A stretch of DNA of 64,000 nt from Marispirochaeta aestuarii (GTDB lineage: Bacteria; Spirochaetota; Spirochaetia; JC444; Marispirochaetaceae). Each line of letters opens with the position of its first letter. Position 1 is the stretch's first letter. The notes beneath the pieces are model-generated. The model was not told the origin of the DNA. It saw nothing but the letters and a program-made list of their open reading frames with translations, and searched no databases. Below are positions 26,285 through 35,107 of this stretch, one piece after another. The position numbers and the translations under genes are program-made. The stretch lies in assembly GCF_002087085.1 (NCBI RefSeq), contig NZ_MWQY01000006.1, positions 1 through 64,000 of the forward strand, in the 5' to 3' direction.

Positions 26285-27928
26285 TTACGCCAATTCCAGT
26301 TCCTCCACAACCCTCAAAATCTCCGGTAGGACCTGCTTTTTTCTGCTCAAGATCCCCGGCAGGTAAAACTCGTTGTCCTGAGTCTTTTTATAGATCAGCT
26401 TTTTCTCTCCCGCTTCAAACCCGCTGGACAGAAGGATGCTCTCTCCCTTCATTACATCGGAAATAAGCAGAAGAACCCAGTCCAGGCTTTTTTTCATCCT
26501 AACCGTGCCGATAACCGCCAGTAATTCATCCTTAACCTCCGGAACATCCTCCAGGGTAACGACCTCCGCCTGGCCTATGCCAAAGTGCACTCCCCCTTCA
26601 AAATACTCTTTGAAGTCCGACTCCACAACATCCCTGGCCTGCCGGTTTTTAATGGATGCCGAATGGCTGAAGAGGTCCTGCCCCCAGCTCTTCCAGTCCA
26701 CTTCCGCCAGCTTTCCGAGCTCTTCCACTGCCCGGCGCTCGGCCTCCGTGGTTGTAGGAGACTTCAGCATGACCGTATCCGCGAGGATTCCCCCCAAAAG
26801 CAGGGTCGCGGTAGTCCTGTCGATTTCCACACCGTGAAAAAGGTACTCGTGAAACACAATGGTGCAGGTGCTGCCCACGGGTTCAATCTTCATGGAAATC
26901 GGTTCCCTGGTTCTCTCAAAGCCCAGGCGGTGATGATCCACAACCTCCAGGATTCTGGCCTCCTCCGCACCGGGAACACTCTGGGAAATCTCGTTGTGGT
27001 CCACCAGGATTATACTCCGCCGGGGTTTACCGATAAAACAGCGCCGGGTTACGATACCGGAGAACTGCTTTCCCTCGAAAACCGGAAGACCCCGGTAATC
27101 GGAGTTTACCAGCCGGGCCTTGGCGGTTTCGTAGTTCTCGTCACTCTGCACGGAAACCGGATCGGAATTGATTATATCCTTTAGTGGTGCGGAAAGCCTT
27201 AAAAGGCGTACGGTCTCCGCAGTATCGATGTGAGATACAAATACCGAGCCCCTGTAGGAAGAAAAATCCACCGAAACGGGTTTGTCCTCGTCAAGTCCGG
27301 TAAGCACAATGGCGGGAAAATCATTCTCCACCGCGTAGTTGATAAGCTCGTTCCTGAGCCCCACGATGAGGATCGGCTTGACGTCTCCCAGTTCCCGGAT
27401 ACGCTGCACACTGATTTCGTAGGGCATGGCCCCGATCATGATGGGAGCGGAGATTTCGCGCTCCTCTCCAATGCGGTAAAAATAACCCGGAAGGACCCGT
27501 TTAAAGTTGTCCGTCAAAAAACGGTATACCGGCCTGGTGTGCAGGTTGTCGCTGATCAGGAACCCGGATATCTCGTGGAGACTGACAATACCCTTGAACT
27601 CATGCATGTTCTGAAACACTGGAATCATGCTCAAGGTCCGTTCATCCAGCTCCTTGATGGCCGTGTATACCGGGTCCATAACATCCAGGGTTATAACATC
27701 CCGCTTTGCAACGTCAGCGACCTTGGGGTAGACATCCTTAACCAGTAGAGGCGGCTCGATCCCGAGTTTTTCAAAAACATAGCGAGTCTGGGCATTCATG
27801 GCCCCGCAGCGGACCGGAAGATAGCTGTGATCAGGATCGATTCGGTTCTTCAGGGCGGCATAACACCAGGCGGAGCAGACGGAATCCATATCGGGGTTCC
27901 GATGTCCTGTTACATAGACTGTTTCCAT
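26285..27928 (-). CDS. Family II Mn-dependent pyrophosphatase with CBS domains
   Basis: This 547-residue enzyme probably hydrolyses pyrophosphate in the cytoplasm under nucleotide control. The DHH-type catalytic part is split, as in CBS-PPases: residues 1-70 (TGHRNPDMDS), then a CBS-DRTGG-CBS insert (about 75-300), then VDHNEISQSV and the DHH motif VVDHHRLGFE. The C-terminal DHHA2-like domain carries MKKSLDWVLLLISDVMKGES. Homologues begin at METVYV, so I place the start at 27928, although neither candidate has a good ribosome site. A proton-pumping pyrophosphatase is also encoded in the window. Confidence 0.9.
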   Translation of the reverse strand: METVYVTGHRNPDMDSVCSAWCYAALKNRIDPDHSYLPVRCGAMNAQTRYVFEKLGIEPPLLVKDVYPKVADVAKRDVITLDVMDPVYTAIKELDERTLSMIPVFQNMHEFKGIVSLHEISGFLISDNLHTRPVYRFLTDNFKRVLPGYFYRIGEEREISAPIMIGAMPYEISVQRIRELGDVKPILIVGLRNELINYAVENDFPAIVLTGLDEDKPVSVDFSSYRGSVFVSHIDTAETVRLLRLSAPLKDIINSDPVSVQSDENYETAKARLVNSDYRGLPVFEGKQFSGIVTRRCFIGKPRRSIILVDHNEISQSVPGAEEARILEVVDHHRLGFERTREPISMKIEPVGSTCTIVFHEYLFHGVEIDRTTATLLLGGILADTVMLKSPTTTEAERRAVEELGKLAEVDWKSWGQDLFSHSASIKNRQARDVVESDFKEYFEGGVHFGIGQAEVVTLEDVPEVKDELLAVIGTVRMKKSLDWVLLLISDVMKGESILLSSGFEAGEKKLIYKKTQDNEFYLPGILSRKKQVLPEILRVVEELELA

Positions 27929-28018
27929 GGAGCTACTATAGACGGAGAGCGGGGAAGACGACAAGCAGAATTAACGGAGGATCTGGCTCAGGACAAGTGA
28001 GGCTATCGGGCTATCGGG

Positions 28019-28657
28019 TTAGTAGTACTTGAGCGAAATGTCCCGGGAGTTCTGTATATGCCCCAGGACGGCAGCTTCGATTTCCTTTTCCTTCCCCGTC
28101 AGCAGAGCGTCAATTATTGCGGTGTGTTCCTCTACTGAATGATCGTAGTTTTCGTTTGCGGGATTGGAGGTTTTCATACGGATACGATGATTATGGTCAT
28201 GCACAATGGAAAGAAGATTAGCTACGAAACGGTTTCCACAGGATTCGATAATCCTGGTATGCAGCTCCCTGTCATGCTTTATGTAATATTGTCGTAAATT
28301 ATCCCCGGATATATCGGCAGGCGGCTCTTTAAAGGCCCTCCGCTTTTCCTTTAGCCATTCGCGGGAAATGATCGAACCCGCCAGAACAGTACAAAACGGT
28401 TCATTCAGCTGCCGTGCCAGGAATATATCATAAATCAGATCGCGGGTTACCTCTGTAACGATGGTCCCTTTGCGGGGATAAATATAGACAAATCCCTCCT
28501 TATGAAGACGCTGGAGGGCTTCACGGATCGGGGTTCTGCTGATGCGTAACTCCCGCTGCAGGCCTTCCTCGACGATATCCTGCAGAGGGGAGAGCTCGCC
28601 TTCGCAAATTTTTCTTTTTATTTCATTATAGGCATATTCCGTCTTTCCAATGTTCAT
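28019..28657 (-). CDS. GntR/FCD-family transcription regulator
   Basis: This 212-residue regulator has an N-terminal winged helix (about 6-70; LRISRTPIREALQRLHKEGF) and a C-terminal FCD ligand-binding helical bundle. It follows the TRAP permease genes on the same strand and probably senses the transported acid. The start is uncertain (ATGs at 28657, 28684 and 28705); the last lies inside a long inverted repeat, and 28657 gives a normal-length N-terminus. Confidence 0.88.
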   Translation of the reverse strand: MNIGKTEYAYNEIKRKICEGELSPLQDIVEEGLQRELRISRTPIREALQRLHKEGFVYIYPRKGTIVTEVTRDLIYDIFLARQLNEPFCTVLAGSIISREWLKEKRRAFKEPPADISGDNLRQYYIKHDRELHTRIIESCGNRFVANLLSIVHDHNHRIRMKTSNPANENYDHSVEEHTAIIDALLTGKEKEIEAAVLGHIQNSRDISLKYY

Positions 28658-28695
28658 GAGCACCGGACCTTTATAGATTATCATTGCTATAAAGT

Positions 28696-28730
28696 TCCCG
28701 CGCATTGGTACCCTGTATCAATACGCGGGA
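28696..28730. promoter_or_regulatory. Inverted repeat between dctM and the GntR gene
   Basis: Outer arms TCCCGCG (28696-28702) and CGCGGGA (28724-28730) are perfect. Inside them TTGGTAC-CCT-GTATCAA (28705-28721) continues the symmetry with one mismatch. It could be an RNA hairpin that attenuates the operon end, or the operator of this GntR protein. Confidence 0.5.
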
Positions 28731-28745
28731 GATTATTATCAAGCA

Positions 28746-30017
28746 CTATTTTATAAGGAGATTAGGCAGAAACATCACCATTTCGGGCCAGTAGGCCACG
28801 CACAGGAGAACGATTACCAGTGGAACAAGAAACGGCAGCGTCGCCTTCATTGTCTTCTCGAAGGATATTCGGGCGATATTCGATGTAATATACAGCACAA
28901 CCCCTACGGGGGGCGTTATCAGGCCTATCATCAGAGTCAGCACCATAAGAACACCAAAGTGAACCGGGTCAAGACCGAGCTGCAAAATCGGCGGCACAAG
29001 TATTGGTGTAAGCAGAATGAGCGAGGCGGTCGTTTCCAGGAAGCAGCCGATAATGAGCAGGAATACGATTATTATGAAAATAATCACCGCCGGTGTCTGG
29101 GAGATGGTAAAAAGAAATGTACCGACGCTCTGAGGTACCTGCTCCCTGCCAAGGAGAAAACCGTAAATGGAGGCCGCGGATATTATGTAGATCACCATGC
29201 TGGTGGTTTTTACCGTTTCCATAATGATATGATACAGATCGGAAAATTTAATCTCCTTATAGACGAACATTCCCAGAATCAGGGCATAGGTGGAGGCTAC
29301 AATCGCTGCTTCCGTCGGGCTGAACACACCTCCCAGAATTCCGCCGAGAATGATTCCCGGGGTAATCAGGGGAAGAAAGCCTTCCGCAAATGCGTTTCCC
29401 GCCTCCCGAATATCGAACCTGGAATGGACCGGATATTTTCGCATTTCTGCAATGATGAAAATCAGGATCATCAGCGCGAGACCCATTAATAATCCGGGAA
29501 GCGCCCCGGCAAGAAAAAGTTTCCCCACCGAAACATTCGCTATGGAGGCATAAATTACCATCGGAATACTCGGCGGAATAATCGGCCCTATAGTCGATGA
29601 GGCCGCTGTTACCCCAGCAGCAAAATCTATATCGAAACCCTCGTCTTTCATGGCTTTGATTTCGATAGTCCCCAGTCCTCCGGCATCCGCAATGGCGGCC
29701 CCGGACATACCGGCGAAAATCATACTGGCAACAACGTTTGCATGACCCAGCCCGCCGGGAATCCAGCCCACAAGGGACGAAGCAAAGCGAAACAGCCGTT
29801 GGGTAACACCGCCGTTATTCATCAGATTGCCGGCAAGTATAAAAAACGGTACCGCCAAAAGAGCATAGGAATCGATTCCTGATACCATCTTCTGTGCCAT
29901 AGTGATGACGGGAATGTCGAAGGCAAGCAGATAAAAAAACGAAATAAGCGCAAGAGAAAATACTATGGGAAAACCAATTACGATAAGAAGCAAAAAGCCA
30001 CCAATAAGAAACAGCAC
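28746..30017 (-). CDS. TRAP transporter large permease, DctM family
   Basis: This 423-residue integral membrane protein has about twelve helices and is the ion-coupled translocation subunit of a TRAP importer. Typical stretches are VPFFILAGNLMNNGGVTQRL and ADAGGLGTIEIKAM, and the helix-hairpin AASSTIGPIIPPSIPMVIYA with its repeat later (LMIGLITPPVGVVLYITSNI). It begins 3 bp after the small permease gene. Substrates of this family are usually organic acids. Confidence 0.95.
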   Translation of the reverse strand: MLFLIGGFLLLIVIGFPIVFSLALISFFYLLAFDIPVITMAQKMVSGIDSYALLAVPFFILAGNLMNNGGVTQRLFRFASSLVGWIPGGLGHANVVASMIFAGMSGAAIADAGGLGTIEIKAMKDEGFDIDFAAGVTAASSTIGPIIPPSIPMVIYASIANVSVGKLFLAGALPGLLMGLALMILIFIIAEMRKYPVHSRFDIREAGNAFAEGFLPLITPGIILGGILGGVFSPTEAAIVASTYALILGMFVYKEIKFSDLYHIIMETVKTTSMVIYIISAASIYGFLLGREQVPQSVGTFLFTISQTPAVIIFIIIVFLLIIGCFLETTASLILLTPILVPPILQLGLDPVHFGVLMVLTLMIGLITPPVGVVLYITSNIARISFEKTMKATLPFLVPLVIVLLCVAYWPEMVMFLPNLLIK

Positions 30018-30020
30018 GTT

Positions 30021-30503
30021 TTACCCCCTCTCCGGATTCAGCATCTCGCCAATCTTTTCTTTAATCAAATGCAGGGTGGATATTATCATCAAGGCCGATC
30101 CGATGGGCAGAGAGATGTAAACAAGAGCCCATGATAAAGCGAGTGCGGCGGTCTGAACCGTCCGCATTGTGTAAGAAAGCCGGATCCCCTGGAAAATCAG
30201 GACACACAGAATAACTACAATAAGAAGCTCCCGTAAAATGTATATGACATCCTGAACACGAGGGGGCAAAAGATTGATAAAATAGGTAACGCTGGTATGT
30301 TCATCGTGCCGGTTTACTACAGCCGCCCCGAGCATGGATGCCCAGATAAAGCAGTATCGTGCCAATTCCTCAGAAAAATATATCGGATTTCTGAGTACAT
30401 ACCGGCCGATTATATGAAAAAAAGTTATCAGAAACGCGACACTCATCAGGCTTATGCAGAAGACATCCGTCACTCTATCGATGTAGCCGGTAATCTTTTT
30501 CAT
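30021..30503 (-). CDS. TRAP transporter small permease, DctQ family
   Basis: This 160-residue membrane protein has four helices (about 13-35, 45-65, 84-106, 125-150) and the usual RYVLRNPIYFSEELARYCFIW segment after the first helix. It partners the DctM protein, whose gene follows directly. It is separated from the binding-protein gene by a 141-bp gap with a strong hairpin. Confidence 0.93.
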   Translation of the reverse strand: MKKITGYIDRVTDVFCISLMSVAFLITFFHIIGRYVLRNPIYFSEELARYCFIWASMLGAAVVNRHDEHTSVTYFINLLPPRVQDVIYILRELLIVVILCVLIFQGIRLSYTMRTVQTAALALSWALVYISLPIGSALMIISTLHLIKEKIGEMLNPERG

Positions 30504-30593
30504 ATCCGAATCCTTTATGTGTATTTAAACAGCAGGGCAGCTCGTAAAACTACTCCTTACCAGGTTTTTACAGGTGCCCTGTAACTATAAAAT

Positions 30594-30622
30594 AACGCGA
30601 TAAGATACACTCTTATCGCGTT
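30594..30622 (-). other. Strong hairpin between dctP-like and dctQ-like genes
   Basis: AACGCGATAAGA (30594-30605) and TCTTATCGCGTT (30611-30622) form a perfect 12-bp stem with a five-base loop, 23 bp after the binding-protein stop on the minus strand. An AT-rich TTATTTTATAG follows. It probably works as a partial terminator or stabiliser that raises binding-protein expression over the permeases. Confidence 0.7.
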
Positions 30623-30644
30623 GCAGTGCAGTTTATGAAAAAGA

Positions 30645-31649
30645 TTACCGTATTTCGGCGATACGCCGTGCAGTATCCTTTCCCCATTGTTTTTCAAACT
30701 TGGCGGGAACATCCTTCGCTGCTTCGAAGAAAGCCTGGACATCGGGTTCAATAACCTCCATTCCAAGTTCTTTCAGATCTTTAAGCATATCGGCTTCCTG
30801 CTTGATCGTAAGATCATTATTCAGCTTTACGGCTTCGTCGATGGCTTTATCGACAACCTTTTTCAGATCCTCGGACAAAGAATTGTACCATACTGAGCTT
30901 GCGCCGATAACATTTACACGCCGCATATGACCGGTCAGCATTATGTACTTTTGGGCCTCATAGTATTTGTAGGTGTAGATGGTCGGAATCGGGTTTTCCT
31001 GGCCGTCGACCACTCCCTGCTTCAGAGCCATATAAAGATCCGAGAAGGCAACGGGAGTCGGAGTGGCACCCATGGCACGAACCGCTTCGAGGTAGACAGG
31101 CTGATCCGGCGCCCGCACCAGCATGCCTTCGAGATCGCTGGGCGCATATATGGCTTTATCGCGGGTGGTCAGATGACGCGTCCCATAATAAATTTGCGCT
31201 GTGAGAATTTTCACTCCCCGATTCTTCTCCAACTTGTCGGATATCTCCTGAACAACATCACTTTCCGCCGCCTTCATGAGATGGTCGTAATCCCTGAACA
31301 GGTAGGGACAATCCATTACGGCGAATTCGGGCTGGAAAAGACTCGTTTCGGATGTTCCGCCCATGTACATATGTACACTGCCTGTCATTACCAGCTCGAT
31401 TACATCCTTCACATTACCCAGCTGGTTTGCAGGGAAAACTTCTACCTTCAGTCTTCCGCCGGATTCCGCGTTTACAATCTCGGCAAACTTCAGAGCCGCC
31501 ACATTGTTCGGATGGTCAGGCGCAACCGGGGTAGAGAATTTGACAACCTCTGTTTTGTCGCCCTGTTCCTGACCGCCGTTCGCAAAGCTGCTGACAGTAA
31601 AAGAAAACACCAGCACCAAAGCGAGCAGCACAATCATTTGTTTTTTCAC
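30645..31649 (-). CDS. TRAP transporter solute-binding protein, DctP family
   Basis: This 334-residue periplasmic protein has a signal peptide (about 1-23) and a mature start of NGGQEQGDK. DctP features are visible: FSTPVAPDHPNNVAALKFAE, the carboxylate-binding region around the arginine in DLEGMLVRAPDQPVYLEA, and DLYMALKQGVVDGQENP. The ligand is therefore probably a carboxylic acid. The start is GTG with an AGGAGGAG site. It is the first gene of the operon dctP-dctQ-dctM-gntR and divergent from a second GntR gene. Confidence 0.95.
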   Translation of the reverse strand: MKKQMIVLLALVLVFSFTVSSFANGGQEQGDKTEVVKFSTPVAPDHPNNVAALKFAEIVNAESGGRLKVEVFPANQLGNVKDVIELVMTGSVHMYMGGTSETSLFQPEFAVMDCPYLFRDYDHLMKAAESDVVQEISDKLEKNRGVKILTAQIYYGTRHLTTRDKAIYAPSDLEGMLVRAPDQPVYLEAVRAMGATPTPVAFSDLYMALKQGVVDGQENPIPTIYTYKYYEAQKYIMLTGHMRRVNVIGASSVWYNSLSEDLKKVVDKAIDEAVKLNNDLTIKQEADMLKDLKELGMEVIEPDVQAFFEAAKDVPAKFEKQWGKDTARRIAEIR

Positions 31650-31693
31650 AATACTCCTCCTCTGAGAAACAATTCATACAAAACCAAACAGTC

Positions 31694-31705
31694 TTGCATA
31701 CGCAA
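31694..31705. promoter_or_regulatory. Possible GntR operator upstream of the TRAP operon
   Basis: TTGC-ATAC-GCAA is an inverted repeat about 45 bp upstream of the dctP-type start, in the divergent control region. It fits the general TTG-N-CAA style of FCD-regulator sites. The promoter elements of the TRAP operon could not be placed clearly. Confidence 0.4.
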
Positions 31706-31881
31706 TATATACTTGTTAAATATGTGTAATATTTATGTTAGTTGCTGTTTTCAGGATTTGTCAATAAAAAAATCGCGGTTGTTTGAACATATCCTTCCGG
31801 CTTCCCCTCATCGATTCGGCGCATCTAAAATAACCTTAGAAACGCTGATGCTCTCAGTAAGAATTGTCTCGACAAGTTTAT

Positions 31882-31900
31882 TATACTATGATAATATCAT
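31882..31900 (+). promoter_or_regulatory. -10 box followed by a palindromic operator
   Basis: TATACT (31882-31887) is followed immediately by ATGATAATATCAT (31888-31900), whose core TGATA-A-TATCA is a perfect inverted repeat. It lies 10-30 bp before the GntR start at 31911. This is a good position for autorepression by blocking open-complex formation. No good -35 is visible. Confidence 0.5.
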
Positions 31901-31910
31901 CATACCAATT

Positions 31911-32618
31911 ATGACACCGCTATTCCAGGAAATCAAAACCAATACCCGCGCACGGCAGATTGTCGAGAAGTTTCGTCAAGCCATAGGGGAAGGCAGCTTG
32001 AAAATTGGGGACAAACTTCCGCCGGAGAGGGAACTCTGTACCCAGCTCGGCGTCAGCAGGACATCCCTGCGCGAGGCGGTCCGTATTCTCGAAGCCTACG
32101 GGATTCTGGAATCAATTCAGGGAGGCGGAACTTTCGTCACCGATCGTTTCGCGGAAAATGTGTTTGATTTCCTGGGATTCGGCGGAGCCCTGGATCGGAA
32201 CACCCTGGTTCACCTGCTGCAGACCCGCAGAATTCTGGAAGCCGGCGCCATAGCCCAGGCGGTTTCCGTCGCGGAAGACAAAGAACTGGAAGAGCTTGAG
32301 GCGATTGTCGACTCTCTGGAAAAAGAAACGGAGACGGCAAAACTCGGGCTGCTGGATGCCCGTTTTCATGAGACCATCATCGAACTCTCCCGAAACCCTA
32401 TTCTGACGTCCGTCTATCGGCTTATTTACAAAATGATGACCCGCGCAGTCTCCACCGTAATCGCCTACCCCACTGCACGCGGTATCGCTGTAGCGGACCA
32501 TCGCAACATACTTTCGGCAATGAAAAAACGGGATAAAGTCCAATGCCTGGATCTGGTCGATGCCCATGCTGAGCATACGTTAAAATTAATAGATGACCAC
32601 TTTAAAGAGGGAGGCTGA
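31911..32618 (+). CDS. GntR/FCD-family transcription regulator of the E1-E2 operon
   Basis: This 235-residue protein has a winged helix at about 14-75 (KLPPERELCTQLGVSRTSLR) and an FCD domain with the usual LLDARFHETIIELSRNP histidine segment that often binds metal or acid ligands. It is divergent from the TRAP operon and lies 2 bp before the E1 gene, with the E1 ribosome site inside its end. It probably controls both. The open frame extending upstream of 31911 is antisense to the dctP-type gene and is not used. Confidence 0.92.
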   Translation: MTPLFQEIKTNTRARQIVEKFRQAIGEGSLKIGDKLPPERELCTQLGVSRTSLREAVRILEAYGILESIQGGGTFVTDRFAENVFDFLGFGGALDRNTLVHLLQTRRILEAGAIAQAVSVAEDKELEELEAIVDSLEKETETAKLGLLDARFHETIIELSRNPILTSVYRLIYKMMTRAVSTVIAYPTARGIAVADHRNILSAMKKRDKVQCLDLVDAHAEHTLKLIDDHFKEGG

Positions 32619-32620
32619 AG

Positions 32621-35095
32621 ATGCCGTCGGAACAAGTAATAAAACCCCAGGATGTACGAAAAAAGGGAGTTCTAAAAACCGTTGAGATTCCCCTGAACAG
32701 TTACACCAAACGCCTTAAAGATGTAAAGAACGATTATTCGGCGGACGACCTGACTGCCATGTACCACGATATGCGCCTTATTCGCGAATTCGAAAACATG
32801 GTACAGGCGGTCAGGACCGTAAAAGAGTACAACGGCATCGAGTATTCATACACCGGTCCCGCCCACCTTTCCCAGGGACAGGAAGCAGCAGCAGTCGGAC
32901 AGGCCTACGCCCTGGACCTGGATGATTACACCTTCGGGACTCACCGCAGCCATGGCGAGGTCCTGGCCCGGGGGCTTTCCGCCATCCGCCGCTTGGAGGA
33001 GAAGGCCCTGGTACAGATTATGGAGGATTTCCGCCATGGAGCTCTCCTGCGTTCCGTCGAAAAATTTGCTCCCTCATCCCTGAACGCTCGGGAAACCGCC
33101 GAACTCTTTCTGCTGTACGGCTTCATGACTGAACTCTTCGGCCGGGAGATAGGTTTTACCGGGGGACTCGGCAACTCGATGCACGTCTTTTTTACCCCCT
33201 TCGGAATCTATCCCAACAACGCAATCGTCGGAGCCTCCGCGGGAATAGGCGCGGGGGCGGCCCTTTACAAGCGGCTGCGAGGGGAAAACGGCATTGTCAT
33301 CGTCAACTCGGGAGACGGTTCCATCAGTACCGGCCATGCCTGGGAGGCCATGCTCTTTTCAACCATGGACCAGCTCAATAAACTCTGGGACGAAAAGTAC
33401 CGGGGCGGTTTACCGATAATCTTTAACTTCATGAACAATTACTATGCCATGAGCGGCCAGACCTCGGGGGAGACCCTCGGTTTCGACGTTCTCGCCCGAA
33501 TCGGGGCAGCTTTTAACCAGGACGCGCTGCTTTCCGAACGGGTCGACGGATACAACCTTTTTGCGGTTATCGATGCCTTCCAGCGCAAAAAGCGTGCTGT
33601 TCTTGAACGGAAAGGACCGGTCCTGCTTGATACAATCGTATACCGTCACGCCGGTCACTCCGCCACCGATCCCAACGCATACAGGTCCAGAGAAGAGATG
33701 GAAGGCTGGATGGGTGTCGACTGTCTGGGTTCGTATCGCAAGGAACTGCTGGAGGAAGGGCTGCTCGATTCGAATCTGACAGACACGATTGACGGCAGCG
33801 TGAAGGAAAAGATCACCCTAGTTCTTAAATACGCGACCGGACTGCAGGAATCTCCCCGCATGAATATGCACGCCGATCCTGACGCTATTGCCAAATACAT
33901 GTTTTCCAACCAGAAGATCACGAGATTGTCTGATGATGATCCTGAGGTCCTCGGGAAAAAGAGCGAAAACAGCCGTTATAAAAAGATATCCGCAAAAGTG
34001 CGGCGCGGTCTCGATGAAAACGGAAACAAGGTATCGCCCCTCAAGGTGTTTTCCTATCGCGACGCAATCTTTGAAGCTCTGATAGACAAGTTTTATGAGG
34101 ACCCGACCATGATCCTCTTCGGCGAAGACGTGCGTGAACACGGGAACTCCTTCGGCGTTCTGCAGGGTCTCTACGAATCAGTACCGCGGCACAGGCTTTT
34201 CAATGCGCCCATAGCCGAAGCAGCCATTATTTCCGCGGCGGTGGGATATGCCATGTGCGGAGGACGGGCCGTCCCCGAAATCATGTGGTGTGATTTTCTC
34301 GGCAGGGCGGCGGATGAGCTCTTCAACCAGCTCGCAAAATGGCAGGGAATGAGCGCCGGCCTTGTGCGGATGCCCTGTGTTGTCCGGGTCTCCGTCGGAC
34401 ACGCCTACGGGGCTCAGCACTCCCAGGACTGGAGCTCTCTGGCCGCCCACATACCAGGCCTCAAAATCCTGTATCCCGCGACTCCTTATGACGCAAAAGG
34501 ACTGTTGAACTCGGCCCTGGGACTGACAGACCCCGTCATGTTTTTCGAAAGCCAAAAACTGTATGATACGGGCGAACTTTTCGCCCCCGAGGGAGTCCCG
34601 CGTGACTGTTATGAAGTACCCATCGGGAAATGCGATGTAAAACTGAAAGGCAGTGATCTTACCATCCTCAGCATAGGTCCGGCTCTCTATCCGGCCCTGG
34701 AAGCCGCGGAAGAACTCGCCCAAAAATGGCAGTTAAAGGCGGAGGTTATCGATGCAAGAAGTCTGATTCCCTTCGATTACCAGACTGTTATCGAATCCGT
34801 CCGCAAAACAGGACGCATTATAGTTGTCCACGATGCCTGTGAACGCGGAGGATACGCCAAGACCATTGCCGCCAACATAAGCGAGTTTTGTTTTGAGGAG
34901 CTCGATGCTCCGCCGGTTTCTTTGGGTGCCCACAACTGGGTATCCCCCTGCCCGGAGCTGGAGAAATATTTCTTCCCCTCGAAACAGATGATTCTGGACG
35001 CCGTCCACGAACGAATAAAGCCCCTCCCCGGCTACTCCCCGCTTTTCGACCTGAGTCTTGCGGAGAAGCTGCGGCAGGAAAATCTAGGTATTTAG
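32621..35095 (+). CDS. 2-oxoacid dehydrogenase E1, fused alpha and beta subunits
   Basis: This 824-residue thiamine-diphosphate enzyme decarboxylates a 2-oxo acid and passes the acyl group to E2. Residues about 40-440 are E1 alpha, with the TPP/Mg signature starting GDGSISTGHAWEAM and ending NFMNN (about 228-270). Residues about 478-820 are E1 beta, with EDVREHGNSFGVLQGL and the catalytic histidine region GHAYGAQHSQDWSS. In many bacteria these are two genes. A GGAGG site lies six bases before the ATG. The next gene is E2. The substrate (branched-chain acid, acetoin, pyruvate or another) cannot be told from sequence. Confidence 0.93.
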   Translation: MPSEQVIKPQDVRKKGVLKTVEIPLNSYTKRLKDVKNDYSADDLTAMYHDMRLIREFENMVQAVRTVKEYNGIEYSYTGPAHLSQGQEAAAVGQAYALDLDDYTFGTHRSHGEVLARGLSAIRRLEEKALVQIMEDFRHGALLRSVEKFAPSSLNARETAELFLLYGFMTELFGREIGFTGGLGNSMHVFFTPFGIYPNNAIVGASAGIGAGAALYKRLRGENGIVIVNSGDGSISTGHAWEAMLFSTMDQLNKLWDEKYRGGLPIIFNFMNNYYAMSGQTSGETLGFDVLARIGAAFNQDALLSERVDGYNLFAVIDAFQRKKRAVLERKGPVLLDTIVYRHAGHSATDPNAYRSREEMEGWMGVDCLGSYRKELLEEGLLDSNLTDTIDGSVKEKITLVLKYATGLQESPRMNMHADPDAIAKYMFSNQKITRLSDDDPEVLGKKSENSRYKKISAKVRRGLDENGNKVSPLKVFSYRDAIFEALIDKFYEDPTMILFGEDVREHGNSFGVLQGLYESVPRHRLFNAPIAEAAIISAAVGYAMCGGRAVPEIMWCDFLGRAADELFNQLAKWQGMSAGLVRMPCVVRVSVGHAYGAQHSQDWSSLAAHIPGLKILYPATPYDAKGLLNSALGLTDPVMFFESQKLYDTGELFAPEGVPRDCYEVPIGKCDVKLKGSDLTILSIGPALYPALEAAEELAQKWQLKAEVIDARSLIPFDYQTVIESVRKTGRIIVVHDACERGGYAKTIAANISEFCFEELDAPPVSLGAHNWVSPCPELEKYFFPSKQMILDAVHERIKPLPGYSPLFDLSLAEKLRQENLGI

Positions 35096-35107
35096 GAGGA
35101 AACCGCC

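Noticed and set aside
30927-31910. Upstream extension of the second GntR regulator to a 563-codon frame
   Set aside because: The extension is antisense to dctP and has no family features; the winged helix starts normally at 31911.
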